Assembly: GCF_009664365.1 (NCBI RefSeq)
Contig: NZ_CP044310.1
Span: 3,173,001-3,237,000, forward strand
Length of the DNA: 64,000 bases
Reading direction: 5' to 3'
Origin: Paenibacillus xylanilyticus
Lineage (GTDB): Bacteria > Bacillota > Bacilli > Paenibacillales > Paenibacillaceae
The notes below the pieces were generated by a model. It was not told where the DNA came from and did no database searches. It saw only the letters and a program-made list of their open reading frames with translations. The position numbers and the translations under genes are program-made. Position 1 is the stretch's first letter. Each line of letters opens with the position of its first letter. Below are positions 21,099 through 31,307 of this stretch, piece after piece.

Positions 21099-21938
21099 AT
21101 GAAGATCACACGAATTATTAACAATAATGTCGTCTGTGCAGTGAATGAAAGACGCCAGGAGATGATGCTTTTAGGCAGTGGCATTGGTTTTCAGAAGAAA
21201 AAGGGAGACAATGTGGACACAGTCAAGATTGAAAAAGAATTTTTTCTGAAATCCAAAAATGTATCAGGCAAATTATATGCCCTGCTGGCACAAATCCCGA
21301 TGGAATATATTCGTGTGTCCGACAGTATTATTCAATACGCCAAGCAGTCCTTAGACAAGGAACTTAATGAAAATATATATCTGACGTTAACGGATCATAT
21401 TAATTTTGCTGTGGCGCGTTATAATCAGGGGATGAATTTTAATAATGCTTTGTTGTCTGAAATTAAAGCGTTTTACTCCAATGAATTTCGTGTAGCCATG
21501 AAAGCTCGGGATATGATTAATGAAGAATTTAATATCTCGCTGCCTGAAGATGAGGCTGGATTCATTGCGCTTCATATTGTTAATGCTGAACTGGGTTCCG
21601 ATATGGAAGAAACCATGAAGATAACGCAGTTTATTCATAAAGTCTTGAATATTATTCGATATCAGTTTAATATTCGTTTCAATGAAAGCTCGCTCCATTA
21701 TTCCAGACTTGTTACTCATTTGAAGTTTTTCGCGTATCGCTTGTTTAATAATACCGTTGTAAAAAGTGGCGATAGTGATTTTCTCCATATTATTAAAGAA
21801 AAATACGTGCAAGAATATCAATGTAGTCTCCGTATTGCGCAGCTGATTCGAGTTGACTACGGAAAAGAACTGACGGAAGATGAATTGGTGTATTTAACGG
21901 TTCATATCAAAAGGGTTATTGATGAAGAGAAGGATTGA
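21099..21938 (+). CDS. licT: BglG/LicT family transcription antiterminator
   Basis: A 279-residue antiterminator. The N-terminal RNA-binding (CAT) domain reads MKITRIINNNVVCAVNERRQ and GSGIGFQKKKGD. It is followed by two PTS regulation domains with the phosphorylatable histidines in LTLTDHINFAV and FIALHIVNAEL (PRD1), then VTHLKFFAYR and YLTVHIKRVI (PRD2). When the beta-glucoside is present, the protein binds RAT elements and lets RNA polymerase pass. Here RATs occur both before its own gene and before bglP, so it controls itself and the operon. AAAGGAG precedes the ATG. It is complete. Confidence 0.95.
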   Translation: MKITRIINNNVVCAVNERRQEMMLLGSGIGFQKKKGDNVDTVKIEKEFFLKSKNVSGKLYALLAQIPMEYIRVSDSIIQYAKQSLDKELNENIYLTLTDHINFAVARYNQGMNFNNALLSEIKAFYSNEFRVAMKARDMINEEFNISLPEDEAGFIALHIVNAELGSDMEETMKITQFIHKVLNIIRYQFNIRFNESSLHYSRLVTHLKFFAYRLFNNTVVKSGDSDFLHIIKEKYVQEYQCSLRIAQLIRVDYGKELTEDELVYLTVHIKRVIDEEKD

Positions 21939-21967
21939 TTCATCAGCCCACTATAATGACTATACTA

Positions 21968-22055
21968 GGATTGTTACTGGTGAGGCAGGCAAGACCTAGA
22001 GTTCCATCGTGTATAGAGCTTATCTATATTCGATAGAATTCTAGGTCTTTTTTTA
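21968..22055 (+). promoter_or_regulatory. Second RAT antiterminator and terminator, upstream of bglP
   Basis: GGATTGTTACTGGTGAGGCA (21968 on), through GGCAAGACC to 21996, is the second RAT. It overlaps a terminator in which AGACCTAGAGTTC pairs with GAATTCTAGGTCT, followed by seven T. Confidence 0.92.
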
Positions 22056-22085
22056 TACAAAAAAATGGTTAAGGGGGAGAAGTAC

Positions 22086-23951
22086 ATGAAACATGAAAGC
22101 ACAGCCGCCGAGATTTTAAAGCTGGTCGGTGGAGAGAAAAATGTAGACAGTGTAACGCACTGTGCTACCAGGCTGCGATTTAATCTAAAGGACGAGAAGG
22201 TCGCGAATGATGAAGCTTTAAAAAATGTACAAGGTGTTGTGGGTGTTGCCAGCAGCGGTGGGCAGTATCAGGTTATTATTGGTAACGAGGTAAACAATGT
22301 GTATAAAGCGTTGACCCAGCTGGGGAACTTCGGAAGCAAAAATGATGCTCCATCAGTGAAAAAAGGGAAACTGACTACGCTTCTGGACACCATCTCCGGT
22401 ATCTTTACACCCATTCTGCCAGCCATGATTGGTTGCGCCATGATCAAAGCCGTTCTGCTTATCTTAAAAACATTCGATCTCGTTGATCTGGATGGACAGT
22501 TTAATACCATCATGACCTTTATCGGTGATGCAGCTTATTACTTCTTGCCGATGCTGCTTGCCTGGAGTGCGGCAGTTAAGCTTAAGGCTAACGTAGGATT
22601 TGCGTTAACGATCGCAGGTGTGCTGCTGCATCCCACCTTTGCAGCGTTGATGACTGCAGGTGAGCCAATCACGTTCTTGGGGCTGCCAGTCACTTCTGCG
22701 ACGTACACTTCGTCGGTCATACCCATTATTCTAGCGGTTTGGATTTTGTCCTATGTCGAACGCTTTGCCGAAAAGTATTCTCCTTCGGTCATTAAATCCA
22801 TTCTTAAACCATTGATCGTGATTCTGGTTATGGCGCCACTAACGTTGATCGTGCTCGGTCCGATCGGTGCAATCGCGGGTAACTATCTTGCGTCAGCTGT
22901 TTCATTTGTCAATACACATGCAGGATGGTTGGTTTCTGGTATTATCGGCGGAGCCTTCCCTTTCCTGATTATGACAGGTATGCATTATAGCTTGGGACCT
23001 GTGGTGCTCACTGCGTATGCACAGACTAAGACGGATAGTATCGTTGGCCCAGGTATGCTTGTACACAATATTTCTCAGGGTGCAGCTGCCCTTGCAGTCG
23101 CTTTGAGAACGAAAAATAAAGCGTTCAAACAGGTTGCATATTCTACCAGCATAACTTCATTACTCGGAATTACCGAGCCCGCCTTGTTTGGTGTAAATCT
23201 ACGCTTGAAAAAGCCATTGATCGCTGTAATCGTTGGTGGCGCTGTAGCCGGTATTTATGTTGGATTGTTCGGTGTAGCTCGATCGGCTCTCGGAATTGCA
23301 GGTATAGCTACGCTGCCGGCATTTATCACGTATCATCCATGGAATCTGGTTCATGCGGCCATTGGTTGTGTGATTGCATTTGTAGTTACCTTCTTAATGA
23401 CTCTTATCTTGGGATTTGAAGATGTACCTGAGGATGGAAAGACTCAAGATTCACAAGAAAAATCTCCTACAACTAATCGTGTGACTGTTGCTGACGTTTC
23501 GGAACGTGTTCTTACTGCACCATTAACAGGAAAAGTTTTAGAGTTATCAACGATAAAAGATGAAGCATTTGCATCGGGGGCGATGGGAAAAGGTGTTGCC
23601 ATTGAGCCTACGGTTGGGAAACTTGTGGCACCTGCTGATGGCGTCGTATCTGCAGTGTTTCCTACTTCTCATGCGATCGGCATTAGTACCAAGAATGGTG
23701 CTGAACTTCTGATTCATATCGGTATGAATACCGTGAAACTGAAAGGGGAGCATTTCAAGGTTTATGTCCAAGAAGGTGATGAAGTAAAAGCTGGAGATTT
23801 ACTCATTGAATTTGATACAAATGCAATTGCATCTAAAGGATACGATCTGACTACACCGATTATTGTTACGAATTCAGATGATTTCGTAGATGTGATCAGC
23901 ACGGACAAAGCATCCATTGCGATTGGTGAGAAACTCATCAAGATTATTTAA
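22086..23951 (+). CDS. bglP: PTS beta-glucoside transporter, IIBCA components
   Basis: A 621-residue membrane permease-kinase. The IIB domain has its phospho-cysteine in VTHCATRLRFNL (about residue 27). The IIC domain has about ten helices (roughly residues 100-460), including IMTGMHYSLGPVVLTAYAQT and GITEPALFGVNLRLKKPL. The C-terminal IIA domain has the phospho-histidine in LLIHIGMNTVKLKGEHF. It imports and phosphorylates aryl- or oligo-beta-glucosides, and also tunes LicT by phosphorylation. The ATG at 22086 follows AAGGGGGAGAAG; the earlier in-frame ATG at 22065 lies before that site. The gene for the matching hydrolase begins 15 bases downstream. Confidence 0.95.
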   Translation: MKHESTAAEILKLVGGEKNVDSVTHCATRLRFNLKDEKVANDEALKNVQGVVGVASSGGQYQVIIGNEVNNVYKALTQLGNFGSKNDAPSVKKGKLTTLLDTISGIFTPILPAMIGCAMIKAVLLILKTFDLVDLDGQFNTIMTFIGDAAYYFLPMLLAWSAAVKLKANVGFALTIAGVLLHPTFAALMTAGEPITFLGLPVTSATYTSSVIPIILAVWILSYVERFAEKYSPSVIKSILKPLIVILVMAPLTLIVLGPIGAIAGNYLASAVSFVNTHAGWLVSGIIGGAFPFLIMTGMHYSLGPVVLTAYAQTKTDSIVGPGMLVHNISQGAAALAVALRTKNKAFKQVAYSTSITSLLGITEPALFGVNLRLKKPLIAVIVGGAVAGIYVGLFGVARSALGIAGIATLPAFITYHPWNLVHAAIGCVIAFVVTFLMTLILGFEDVPEDGKTQDSQEKSPTTNRVTVADVSERVLTAPLTGKVLELSTIKDEAFASGAMGKGVAIEPTVGKLVAPADGVVSAVFPTSHAIGISTKNGAELLIHIGMNTVKLKGEHFKVYVQEGDEVKAGDLLIEFDTNAIASKGYDLTTPIIVTNSDDFVDVISTDKASIAIGEKLIKII

Positions 23952-25427
<1,476 letters not shown>

Positions 25428-25502
25428 AGCTCGTCTACATCTTTGGCCGAAATCATTGGTCGAGAGACACCTGTATGACACATAAATATATTGCATTGAA
25501 AG

Positions 25503-25530
25503 GAGCCGCTAAATGTAGCGGCTTTTTTCT
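25503..25530 (+). terminator. Terminator of licT-bglP-bglH operon
   Basis: GAGCCGCTA and TAGCGGCTT pair around AATG, followed by TTTTTCTG. Confidence 0.9.
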
Positions 25531-25738
25531 GTATATAAATGATAGGAGGTCCACTATCGACGAGAGTAGGGGTGGAGACGTAGCCTTCAGACGAATTTTG
25601 GCGCGAAGTGACAGCGGAAAAAGACGAAAAAGTTCTTTATTTACGTAAATGCTTATAACAACGATTTAAGGTGGTTTATGCCTTTATAAAAGCACTCAAA
25701 AAACTGCGCATAATATAAATTATACGCAGTTTTGTTTT
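25531..25738 (+). other. Gene-free stretch with orphan terminator (possible small RNA)
   Basis: No credible reading frame. A second strong hairpin, AAAACTGCGCATAAT with ATTATACGCAGTTTT and then GTTTT (about 25700-25737), stands about 170 bases after the operon terminator with no gene before it. The 12-base palindrome ATTTACGTAAAT lies at 25639-25650. An untranslated RNA ending at this hairpin is possible but no promoter is clear. Confidence 0.3.
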
Positions 25739-25883
25739 AAATCGATTTTCATTTGGCGACCTATCCAACAGTTCATGATATTATTCGCCTCAAAAGCACA
25801 AAATATTACTGTGATTAAAAATAAATTTAGCATAGCAACGCGACAACGTGTAGAATACGATAGATTTTTGTAGGTGATCGGTA

Positions 25884-25913
25884 TTATAGAACAAACGACT
25901 TTTTTATAGAACA
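25884..25913. repeat. Direct repeat TTATAGAACA upstream of APC permease
   Basis: Two exact copies of TTATAGAACA start at 25884 and 25904, 20 bases (about two helical turns) apart. They lie 60-90 bases before the permease start and may be a tandem regulator site. Confidence 0.35.
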
Positions 25914-25971
25914 GATCGAGATGAAGCAGCTAGGAAGATATACTTCAATCTACGTTTGTAATGAGAGGAAC

Positions 25972-27429
25972 ATGTCTATGTCAGAGAATCAGAAACGATC
26001 TTCGCTGCTTCGGAAAAAGCCACTCACCTTCGGAGAAGAAAATAGTGCGTTAAAAAGGGCACTAGGTCCTTTGGACTTAACAACGCTTGGAGTAGGAGCA
26101 ATTATCGGTACAGGGATTTTTGTATTAACAGGAGTTGCGGCGGCAAATTATGCTGGTCCTGGATTAGTGCTCTCCTTTTTGCTTGCAGGCATCATCTGTG
26201 CATTCGCTGCACTATGCTATTCCGAATTTGCATCGAGCGTACCTGCTTCAGGGAGTGCATACACGTATAGTTACACTGCCTTCGGTGAAGTCATTGCCTG
26301 GATTCTTGGCTGGGATCTGATTCTGGAGTATGGATTCGCCAGCGCGGCCGTGGCCAGCGGATGGTCCGGTTATTTTCAGTCGCTGCTGTCAGGCTTCAGA
26401 TTACAGCTTCCGCATGCACTCAGCAGTGCATACAATCCTGAAAAGGGGACCTATTTCGATGTTACCGCAGCAGCCATCACGTTACTGATCACCTTCCTGC
26501 TCACTCGCGGCGTCAAGGAGGCTGCCCGTGCCAATGGTATAATGGTGGCGATCAAAATTATTGTCGTGCTGATTTTTATCGGAGTGGGTGTGTTTTATGT
26601 ACAGCCTTCCAACTGGCAGCCGTTTTAACCGTTTGGCATCTCAGGAGTAACCGCTGGTGCGGCGACGGTCTTTTTTGCTTATATTGGATTTGATGCGGTT
26701 TCCACGGCAGCGGAGGAAGTCAAACGACCTCAGCGCGACTTGCCGATCGGCATTATTGCTTCCTTGGCAATCTGCACTGTGCTGTATATCGTTGTATCCT
26801 TGATTTTGACAGGCATCGTGCCTTTCCACATGCTGAATGTTAGTGATCCGGTTGCCTTTGCGTTTGAATTCGTGAATTTGCATGGGCTGTCCTGGATTGT
26901 GGCTCTTGGTGCAATCACCGGGATAACAACCGTTCTGCTCGTTATGATGTATGGGCAGACCCGCCTATTGTATTCCATGTCACGTGACGGATTGCTCTCC
27001 CCGGTATTCTCCAAAATCAGTGGTAAAAGTCAAACACCGGCGACAGGTACATGGGTGGCAGGTATCATCATTGCGCTATTCTCGGGGTTCATCTCACTCG
27101 GTCATCTGGCTGAGCTTACCAACATCGGTACATTGTTTGCATTCGCAGTCGTCAGTCTGGGCATTATCGTTCTGCGAAAAAACAACCCTGATCTCAAACG
27201 CGGCTTCAAGGTGCCTTTTGTTCCATGGATTCCGATACTGAGTGCGATTGGTTGTGGATATCTGATGACCCGTTTAGCTGCTCTGACATGGATTACGTTT
27301 TTCGCTTGGCTGGTTATCGGTCTGATCATTTATTTCATGTATGGACGTCACTACAGTCACCTAAATCCTCTGCGGAAAGGATCCATAGCTGTTGATCAAC
27401 AGCCGGTGAAGTCAAAGGGAAGTAAATAA
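25972..27429 (+). pseudogene. APC family amino acid permease with in-frame stop codon
   Basis: A single frame codes for a YfnA/CAT-type amino acid permease of about 485 residues, broken by TAA at 26626-26628. Before the stop: LTTLGVGAIIGTGIFVLTG, SEFASSVPASGSAYTYSY, and VQPSNWQPF. After it: PFGISGVTAGAATVFFAYIG, FDAVSTAAEEVKRPQRDLP and the rest of the helices to a hydrophilic tail. Helices 1-6 lie before the stop and 7-12 after, so neither half would work alone. AGAGGAAC precedes ATG 25972; a second ATG at 25978 is equally near. The substrate is unknown. It could be a real nonsense mutation or a base error. Confidence 0.85.
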
Positions 27430-27487
27430 TAAATAAAAATGGCTATGTATCACTAGATTTTTCTACTGCACACTTACTATTTCACTA

Positions 27488-27527
27488 CCCCATACTGCCT
27501 AGCTTACACTAGAGCAATATGGGGTTT
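27488..27527 (+). terminator. Probable terminator after APC permease
   Basis: CCCCATACTGC pairs with GCAATATGGGG with an inner CTAG/CTAG stem, followed by TTTCCTGTTC. The T run is short. Confidence 0.6.
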
Positions 27528-27703
27528 CCTGTTCTAAAGCGAAGGGGGAAAGAAAAAGAAAGTTGGCTTTAGACCTATATTCGGGTATCTATTAAAGTAC
27601 ATGTCCATACTCGACTATACCCAGCTCAGGGTTGCGGCCAGTTCAAATATGACATATATTGAGGGATGTGACATGCCATCAGACATAGGAGAGGGGATGT
27701 ATC

Positions 27704-28777
27704 ATGAACACATCAATACATACGAATCAGCTTCATCTGAATCCGAATTTCGGGTTTGCACTAGCAGACTCTGTCGTACTTGCAGAGGCAAAAGTGAATA
27801 TCTCACATCCTAAGGGGAAAAATGCCACGAAGCTGGAAATGGACCCGGATCGCAAGCTGAAGGATGGACGCAAGGTATCCGTTATTGCACAGCAGCTTGA
27901 TGCGCCGATTCACCGGGATGACGCTGCGATCATATATGGTCAGGAGCTGGGGTTCGTTCAATATCCTGTTTCTTTGAAACCTGAAAGCACGATTTTCTTA
28001 GACTCCATAGAAGGGATTGAGCAGCCTATACCGTGGGGATGGACCGATTTTGCAGAGGGTGATTACGAGCTTCGGATTTCATTGCACCTGAAAACGCCCC
28101 GGATTGCCGAAGGTCCTCTGGAACCTGAACAAGAGGCTATGGTAAAATACGCTCAGGTCATTACGGTATTATTGAATTTGTTTCCAGCAGAAGCAATTCC
28201 GCATTCAACTGCCGTTTCATCTACATGGAGCAGAGATCATCATGTATTTGACGGGTATGGCAGTGGTGGATTTATATTGGCGGATTTGCCGCGCATGTCA
28301 GAACGAGTGGAAGAGCTGATTGATTCCGGTGATCATAACTTGATTGAACAATTCGGTGAGGGCGATCTCTCGGACACTTTATTGGAAGAAGGACTCATGG
28401 CTATGGCGTGGGGCGTATCTCCGTGGTGTTACTCAATCTACTCCGCACCGGGCAAGCAAGCGGCTTCCATTCTTGCAGTGGACAAGCTTGGTGAGGAGCC
28501 TGAGTTCAGAGGTGTTTACCGGATTGCACCAGCTGTACAGCAGTTAAGCATCGTACCTGCGCATGAACTGGCCAACTGGCCGGCATGTACCACGAAGGAT
28601 TGGCCCGTGATCGATGTATCAGGGGAAGGGGAGACTTTGCATATGGACCTGTATGTACAGATCTGCGAATCGGTTAACGGTTTGTATGAAAATCCACTGC
28701 CATCCTTTGTGCTATCGCGCAGCGAAGGTTGTCCGAAGGAGATCAGACCACTCATTGATGTCGTCATTGTTGATTAA
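27704..28777 (+). CDS. Protein of unknown function, 357 residues
   Basis: An acidic, soluble 357-residue protein with no signal peptide and no membrane helix. Marks include a basic N-terminal patch (SHPKGKNATKLEMDPDRKLK), WGWTDFAEGDYELRISLHL, TWSRDHHVFDGYGSGGFIL and MAWGVSPWCYSIYS. I do not recognise the family. AGGAGAGGGGATG precedes the ATG at 27704, a strong ribosome site. It stands alone, between a permease and a recombinase. A different frame in the first 110 bases (27601-27813) is a shadow. Base composition resembles that of its neighbours, so recent transfer is not indicated. Confidence 0.8.
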   Translation: MNTSIHTNQLHLNPNFGFALADSVVLAEAKVNISHPKGKNATKLEMDPDRKLKDGRKVSVIAQQLDAPIHRDDAAIIYGQELGFVQYPVSLKPESTIFLDSIEGIEQPIPWGWTDFAEGDYELRISLHLKTPRIAEGPLEPEQEAMVKYAQVITVLLNLFPAEAIPHSTAVSSTWSRDHHVFDGYGSGGFILADLPRMSERVEELIDSGDHNLIEQFGEGDLSDTLLEEGLMAMAWGVSPWCYSIYSAPGKQAASILAVDKLGEEPEFRGVYRIAPAVQQLSIVPAHELANWPACTTKDWPVIDVSGEGETLHMDLYVQICESVNGLYENPLPSFVLSRSEGCPKEIRPLIDVVIVD

Positions 28778-28865
28778 ATGAAACAAAGTTTATTTCAGGA
28801 ACATAAAGTGAGTGAAATGGCTCACCTTACGTATACACTAGAATGAATCGTGGTGACGAATACCG

Positions 28866-29798
28866 ATGATAAGCGAGGAAATTCAGGAGCAATACGCTGA
28901 TGAGCTTGAAGCTTTTCACATATGGATGAAAGACGCCGGTTACACGGGACACACTGTAAAATCATACACGGGTGACGTCGCCGAATTTCTCTCTTCTATT
29001 CAAGGAAAGTCACTGGAGCAGGTGAAGAAGCTGCATGTCCTGTCATTTCTGTCACGTGCCCGCGAACGGGGAGTTAGTGATGCGACAAGAAATCGCAAAC
29101 ATGCAGCGGTAAATTGCTTCTTCAAGTCGCTGATTGAATTGGAAGTGTTAACGAATAATCCCGCGTCAGGAATCAAAAAATCCAAAACCGAGAAAAATCG
29201 GGCGCCCGTCTTTCTGGATGAAAGCGGTCTGGAACGATTCCTGCAATCGGTAGAAGGGAAATATCGTACACGCAATCTTGCGATCTTTCTGTTAATGGGT
29301 TATATGGGATTGCGGGTTGGTGAAGTCCATGCGCTCAACTGTAAGGACTATAATGCGGAGCGGCGCACGCTGGATGTCTTCGGTAAAGGCCGTAAATGGC
29401 GTACACTCCCTGTTCCGGAGATGGTTGCGGAGCTGTTAACCTTGGCTGTAGAAGAGCGTTTGTCTCCATGGCGGGCGAAGGAAGAAGCTTTGTTTGTTTC
29501 GCAAAAAGGGAAGCGGCTATCCATTCGCAGTATTCAGCTCATATCAACGGAAACCTTCGAACGTTTTCAACAGGAGTCTCCGACACATCAGCGTCTGCAC
29601 TATTCCAGTCATAAGCTGCGGCACTCATTCGCAACCATGATGCTGCGGCGCGGCGCCGATCTGCGTACGGTTCAGGAATTGCTCGGTCACGCATCGATTC
29701 AAACCACAACCGTTTATACACACGTCACCAGCCGGGAGAAGGAAGAGGCGATGGCTCTGCTTGACGTCAAACTTCCGGAGTTTGCAAGTGAAAAGTAA
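28866..29798 (+). CDS. Tyrosine recombinase, XerC/XerD-like
   Basis: A 310-residue site-specific recombinase. The N-terminal SAM-like DNA-binding domain (to about 110) is followed by the catalytic domain with the full set: Arg in [11 protein letters not shown], Lys in [12 protein letters not shown], His-x-x-Arg in [11 protein letters not shown], His in [11 protein letters not shown] and the nucleophile Tyr in VYTHV. It is slightly longer than XerC/XerD and has no phage, integron or transposon genes beside it. It may be a chromosome-resolution recombinase paralogue or the remnant of an element. The ATG at 28866 has only a weak ribosome site (GGTGACG), so the exact start is less sure. Confidence 0.9.
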   Translation: MISEEIQEQYADELEAFHIWMKDAGYTGHTVKSYTGDVAEFLSSIQGKSLEQVKKLHVLSFLSRARERGVSDATRNRKHAAVNCFFKSLIELEVLTNNPASGIKKSKTEKNRAPVFLDESGLERFLQSVEGKYRTRNLAIFLLMGYMGLRVGEVHALNCKDYNAERRTLDVFGKGRKWRTLPVPEMVAELLTLAVEERLSPWRAKEEALFVSQKGKRLSIRSIQLISTETFERFQQESPTHQRLHYSSHKLRHSFATMMLRRGADLRTVQELLGHASIQTTTVYTHVTSREKEEAMALLDVKLPEFASEK

Positions 29799-29813
29799 AA
29801 TGTAACAAGCCAG

Positions 29814-29838
29814 ACCTGTCCATGAGGGCAGGTTTTTT
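29814..29838 (+). terminator. Terminator after tyrosine recombinase
   Basis: ACCTGTCC and GGGCAGGT pair around ATGA, followed by six T. The next 160 bases hold no gene; a 14-codon GTG frame with a good ribosome site near 29890 is noted but unproven. Confidence 0.8.
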
Positions 29839-30001
29839 CATTTCGAGCAGTGCAACATCAACGAAATTCGATGAATCGCAGTATTTGTTCGAGGAGGCAT
29901 AAGGTGAAATACATCAACGGAATTAACGGAATTAATATTATGTAAACCAGATGAATAATGAAATATATTATATGTCCATCGATTAGAGTTTCATACGAAA
30001 G

Positions 30002-30037
30002 AACCATCCGAATCCGCATGAGATGCGATCCAGATGG
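30002..30037 (-). terminator. Hairpin after lactate dehydrogenase gene
   Basis: ACCATC and an inner CGCAT pair with ATGCG and GATGGT. On the minus strand TTCTTTCG follows. It lies 30 bases beyond the ldh stop. Confidence 0.6.
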
Positions 30038-30064
30038 TCCTTTGGTTATATTAAAATAATGACA

Positions 30065-30991
30065 TTATTCCAATCCTTCAATCTGTTCCTTTAATTTGTT
30101 TGCAGAAGCCTGGAATGCGACCTTCTCTGCCTCATTCAGTGGAAGCGGCAATATTTCACGCACTCCGTTACGATCCACCACGCATGGAACTCCGAGATAA
30201 ACATCGGAGACCCCATTGTAGTCCTCCAGCAGTGTAGATACGTTCAGGACCGATCCTTCGTTGCCCAAAATGGCTGCTACAATACGATCCAAAGCAAGTG
30301 CGATTGCATAGGAAGTGGCTCCTTTGGCATTAATAATCTCATATGCCGCATTTTTGGTGCGATCAAAGATATCCTGCTGCGTTTCCTCGTCGAGTTCCAG
30401 ATCTGTTCCGGCTACGTTGGCCAGACTCCATACAGGTACTTCGGAATCACCATGTTCCCCAATGATGTGTGCATGAATGCTGCGGGGATCAATGCCTTTG
30501 TTTTTACCAATCAGGTAGCGGAAGCGGGCGCTGTCGAGTAAGGTACCGGAGCCAATTACCCGTGAAGCAGGCCAGCCGCTCTGTTTCCAGGATGTATAAG
30601 ATAAAATGTCTACAGGATTGGTGGCTATGAGCAAAATGCCATGAGAGTTCACTTCGGTAATACGTTCAATGATATCTTTAAATATGCTGGCATTTTTCTT
30701 GAGCAGATCAATGCGGGTTTCACCCGGCTTCTGGGAGGCCCCGGCTGTAATGATAATGATGTCTGCGTCTTTGCAGTCCGAGTAGTCACCAGCCCATACT
30801 TTGACACCTCCGGTAAATGGAAGCCCGTGGTTCATATCCAGCATTTCGCCTGTGGCCTTATCATGATTCACATCCACAAATACCAACTCGGATGAGCGCT
30901 GCCTTAACATCAGCGTATATCCCGTTGTTGTTCCCACCGCGCCCATGCCAATAATGACTACGCGACTTGGTTTAAGCATTGCACTGTTTAC
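30065..30991 (-). CDS. ldh: L-lactate dehydrogenase
   Basis: A 308-residue NAD-dependent dehydrogenase. The Rossmann motif is GMGAVGTTTGYTLM, followed by VDVNHDKATGEMLDMNHGLP. The substrate arginine is in PGETRIDLLKKN, and LIATNPVDILSY leads to the catalytic histidine in IIGEHGDSEVPVWS. The Gln in TAGASQKPGETR favours lactate over malate. It reduces pyruvate to L-lactate to regenerate NAD+ in low oxygen. The ATG at 30991 follows AAAGGAGAGG on the minus strand; the longer start at 31033 is rejected. A Rex-like site lies upstream. Single gene. Confidence 0.93.
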   Translation of the reverse strand, partial: VNSAMLKPSRVVIIGMGAVGTTTGYTLMLRQRSSELVFVDVNHDKATGEMLDMNHGLPFTGGVKVWAGDYSDCKDADIIIITAGASQKPGETRIDLLKKNASIFKDIIERITEVNSHGILLIATNPVDILSYTSWKQSGWPASRVIGSGTLLDSARFRYLIGKNKGIDPRSIHAHIIGEHGDSEVPVWSLANVAGTDLELDEETQQDIFDRTKNAAYEIINAKGATSYAIALALDRIVAAILGNEGSVLNVSTLLEDYNGVSDVYLGVPCVVDRNGVREILPLPLNEAEKVAFQASANKLKEQIEGLE

Positions 30992-31067
30992 CATGTTCTT
31001 ATCCTCTCCTTTTTGGGGTAGACTTCCATCCATATTAAGGTATAAATGTTTGAAAAGAAAGCGATGT

Positions 31068-31085
31068 CTATAAAATATTTCACTT
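31068..31085. promoter_or_regulatory. Possible Rex (redox) site upstream of ldh
   Basis: On the minus strand the AAGTGAAATATTTTATAG element (31085 to 31068) keeps the core of the Rex consensus TTGTGAAATATTTCACAA with about five mismatches. It lies about 80 bases before ldh. Rex control of ldh is common in Firmicutes. Confidence 0.3.
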
Positions 31086-31307
31086 TCGTTGTCTGTTTAA
31101 GGAAGATTGAGTCGAAAGTACGGCATGGGCATCCAACAATGGAACGAGGACTTGATACGGGTTCGCTCCTGATCCCTATTACCCAAGATGAGCCTTTTCG
31201 ACATGGTTTGTGGTAGAATGGGAGAAGTGGATTCTAATGAATCGTAAAATGTATACCGATCGGACAGGCATGCGCGCCTGCTGTTGGATGAGAGAGGTGA
31301 ACTCCAC

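Noticed and set aside
27601-27813. 70-residue frame overlapping the start of the unknown gene at 27704
   Set aside because: Runs into the true gene in another frame and lacks a ribosome site.
29890-29944. GTG mini-frame of 14 codons (ends INIM) with GGAGG upstream
   Set aside because: Too short to support; the repeats AACGGAATT may be chance and no neighbour depends on it.
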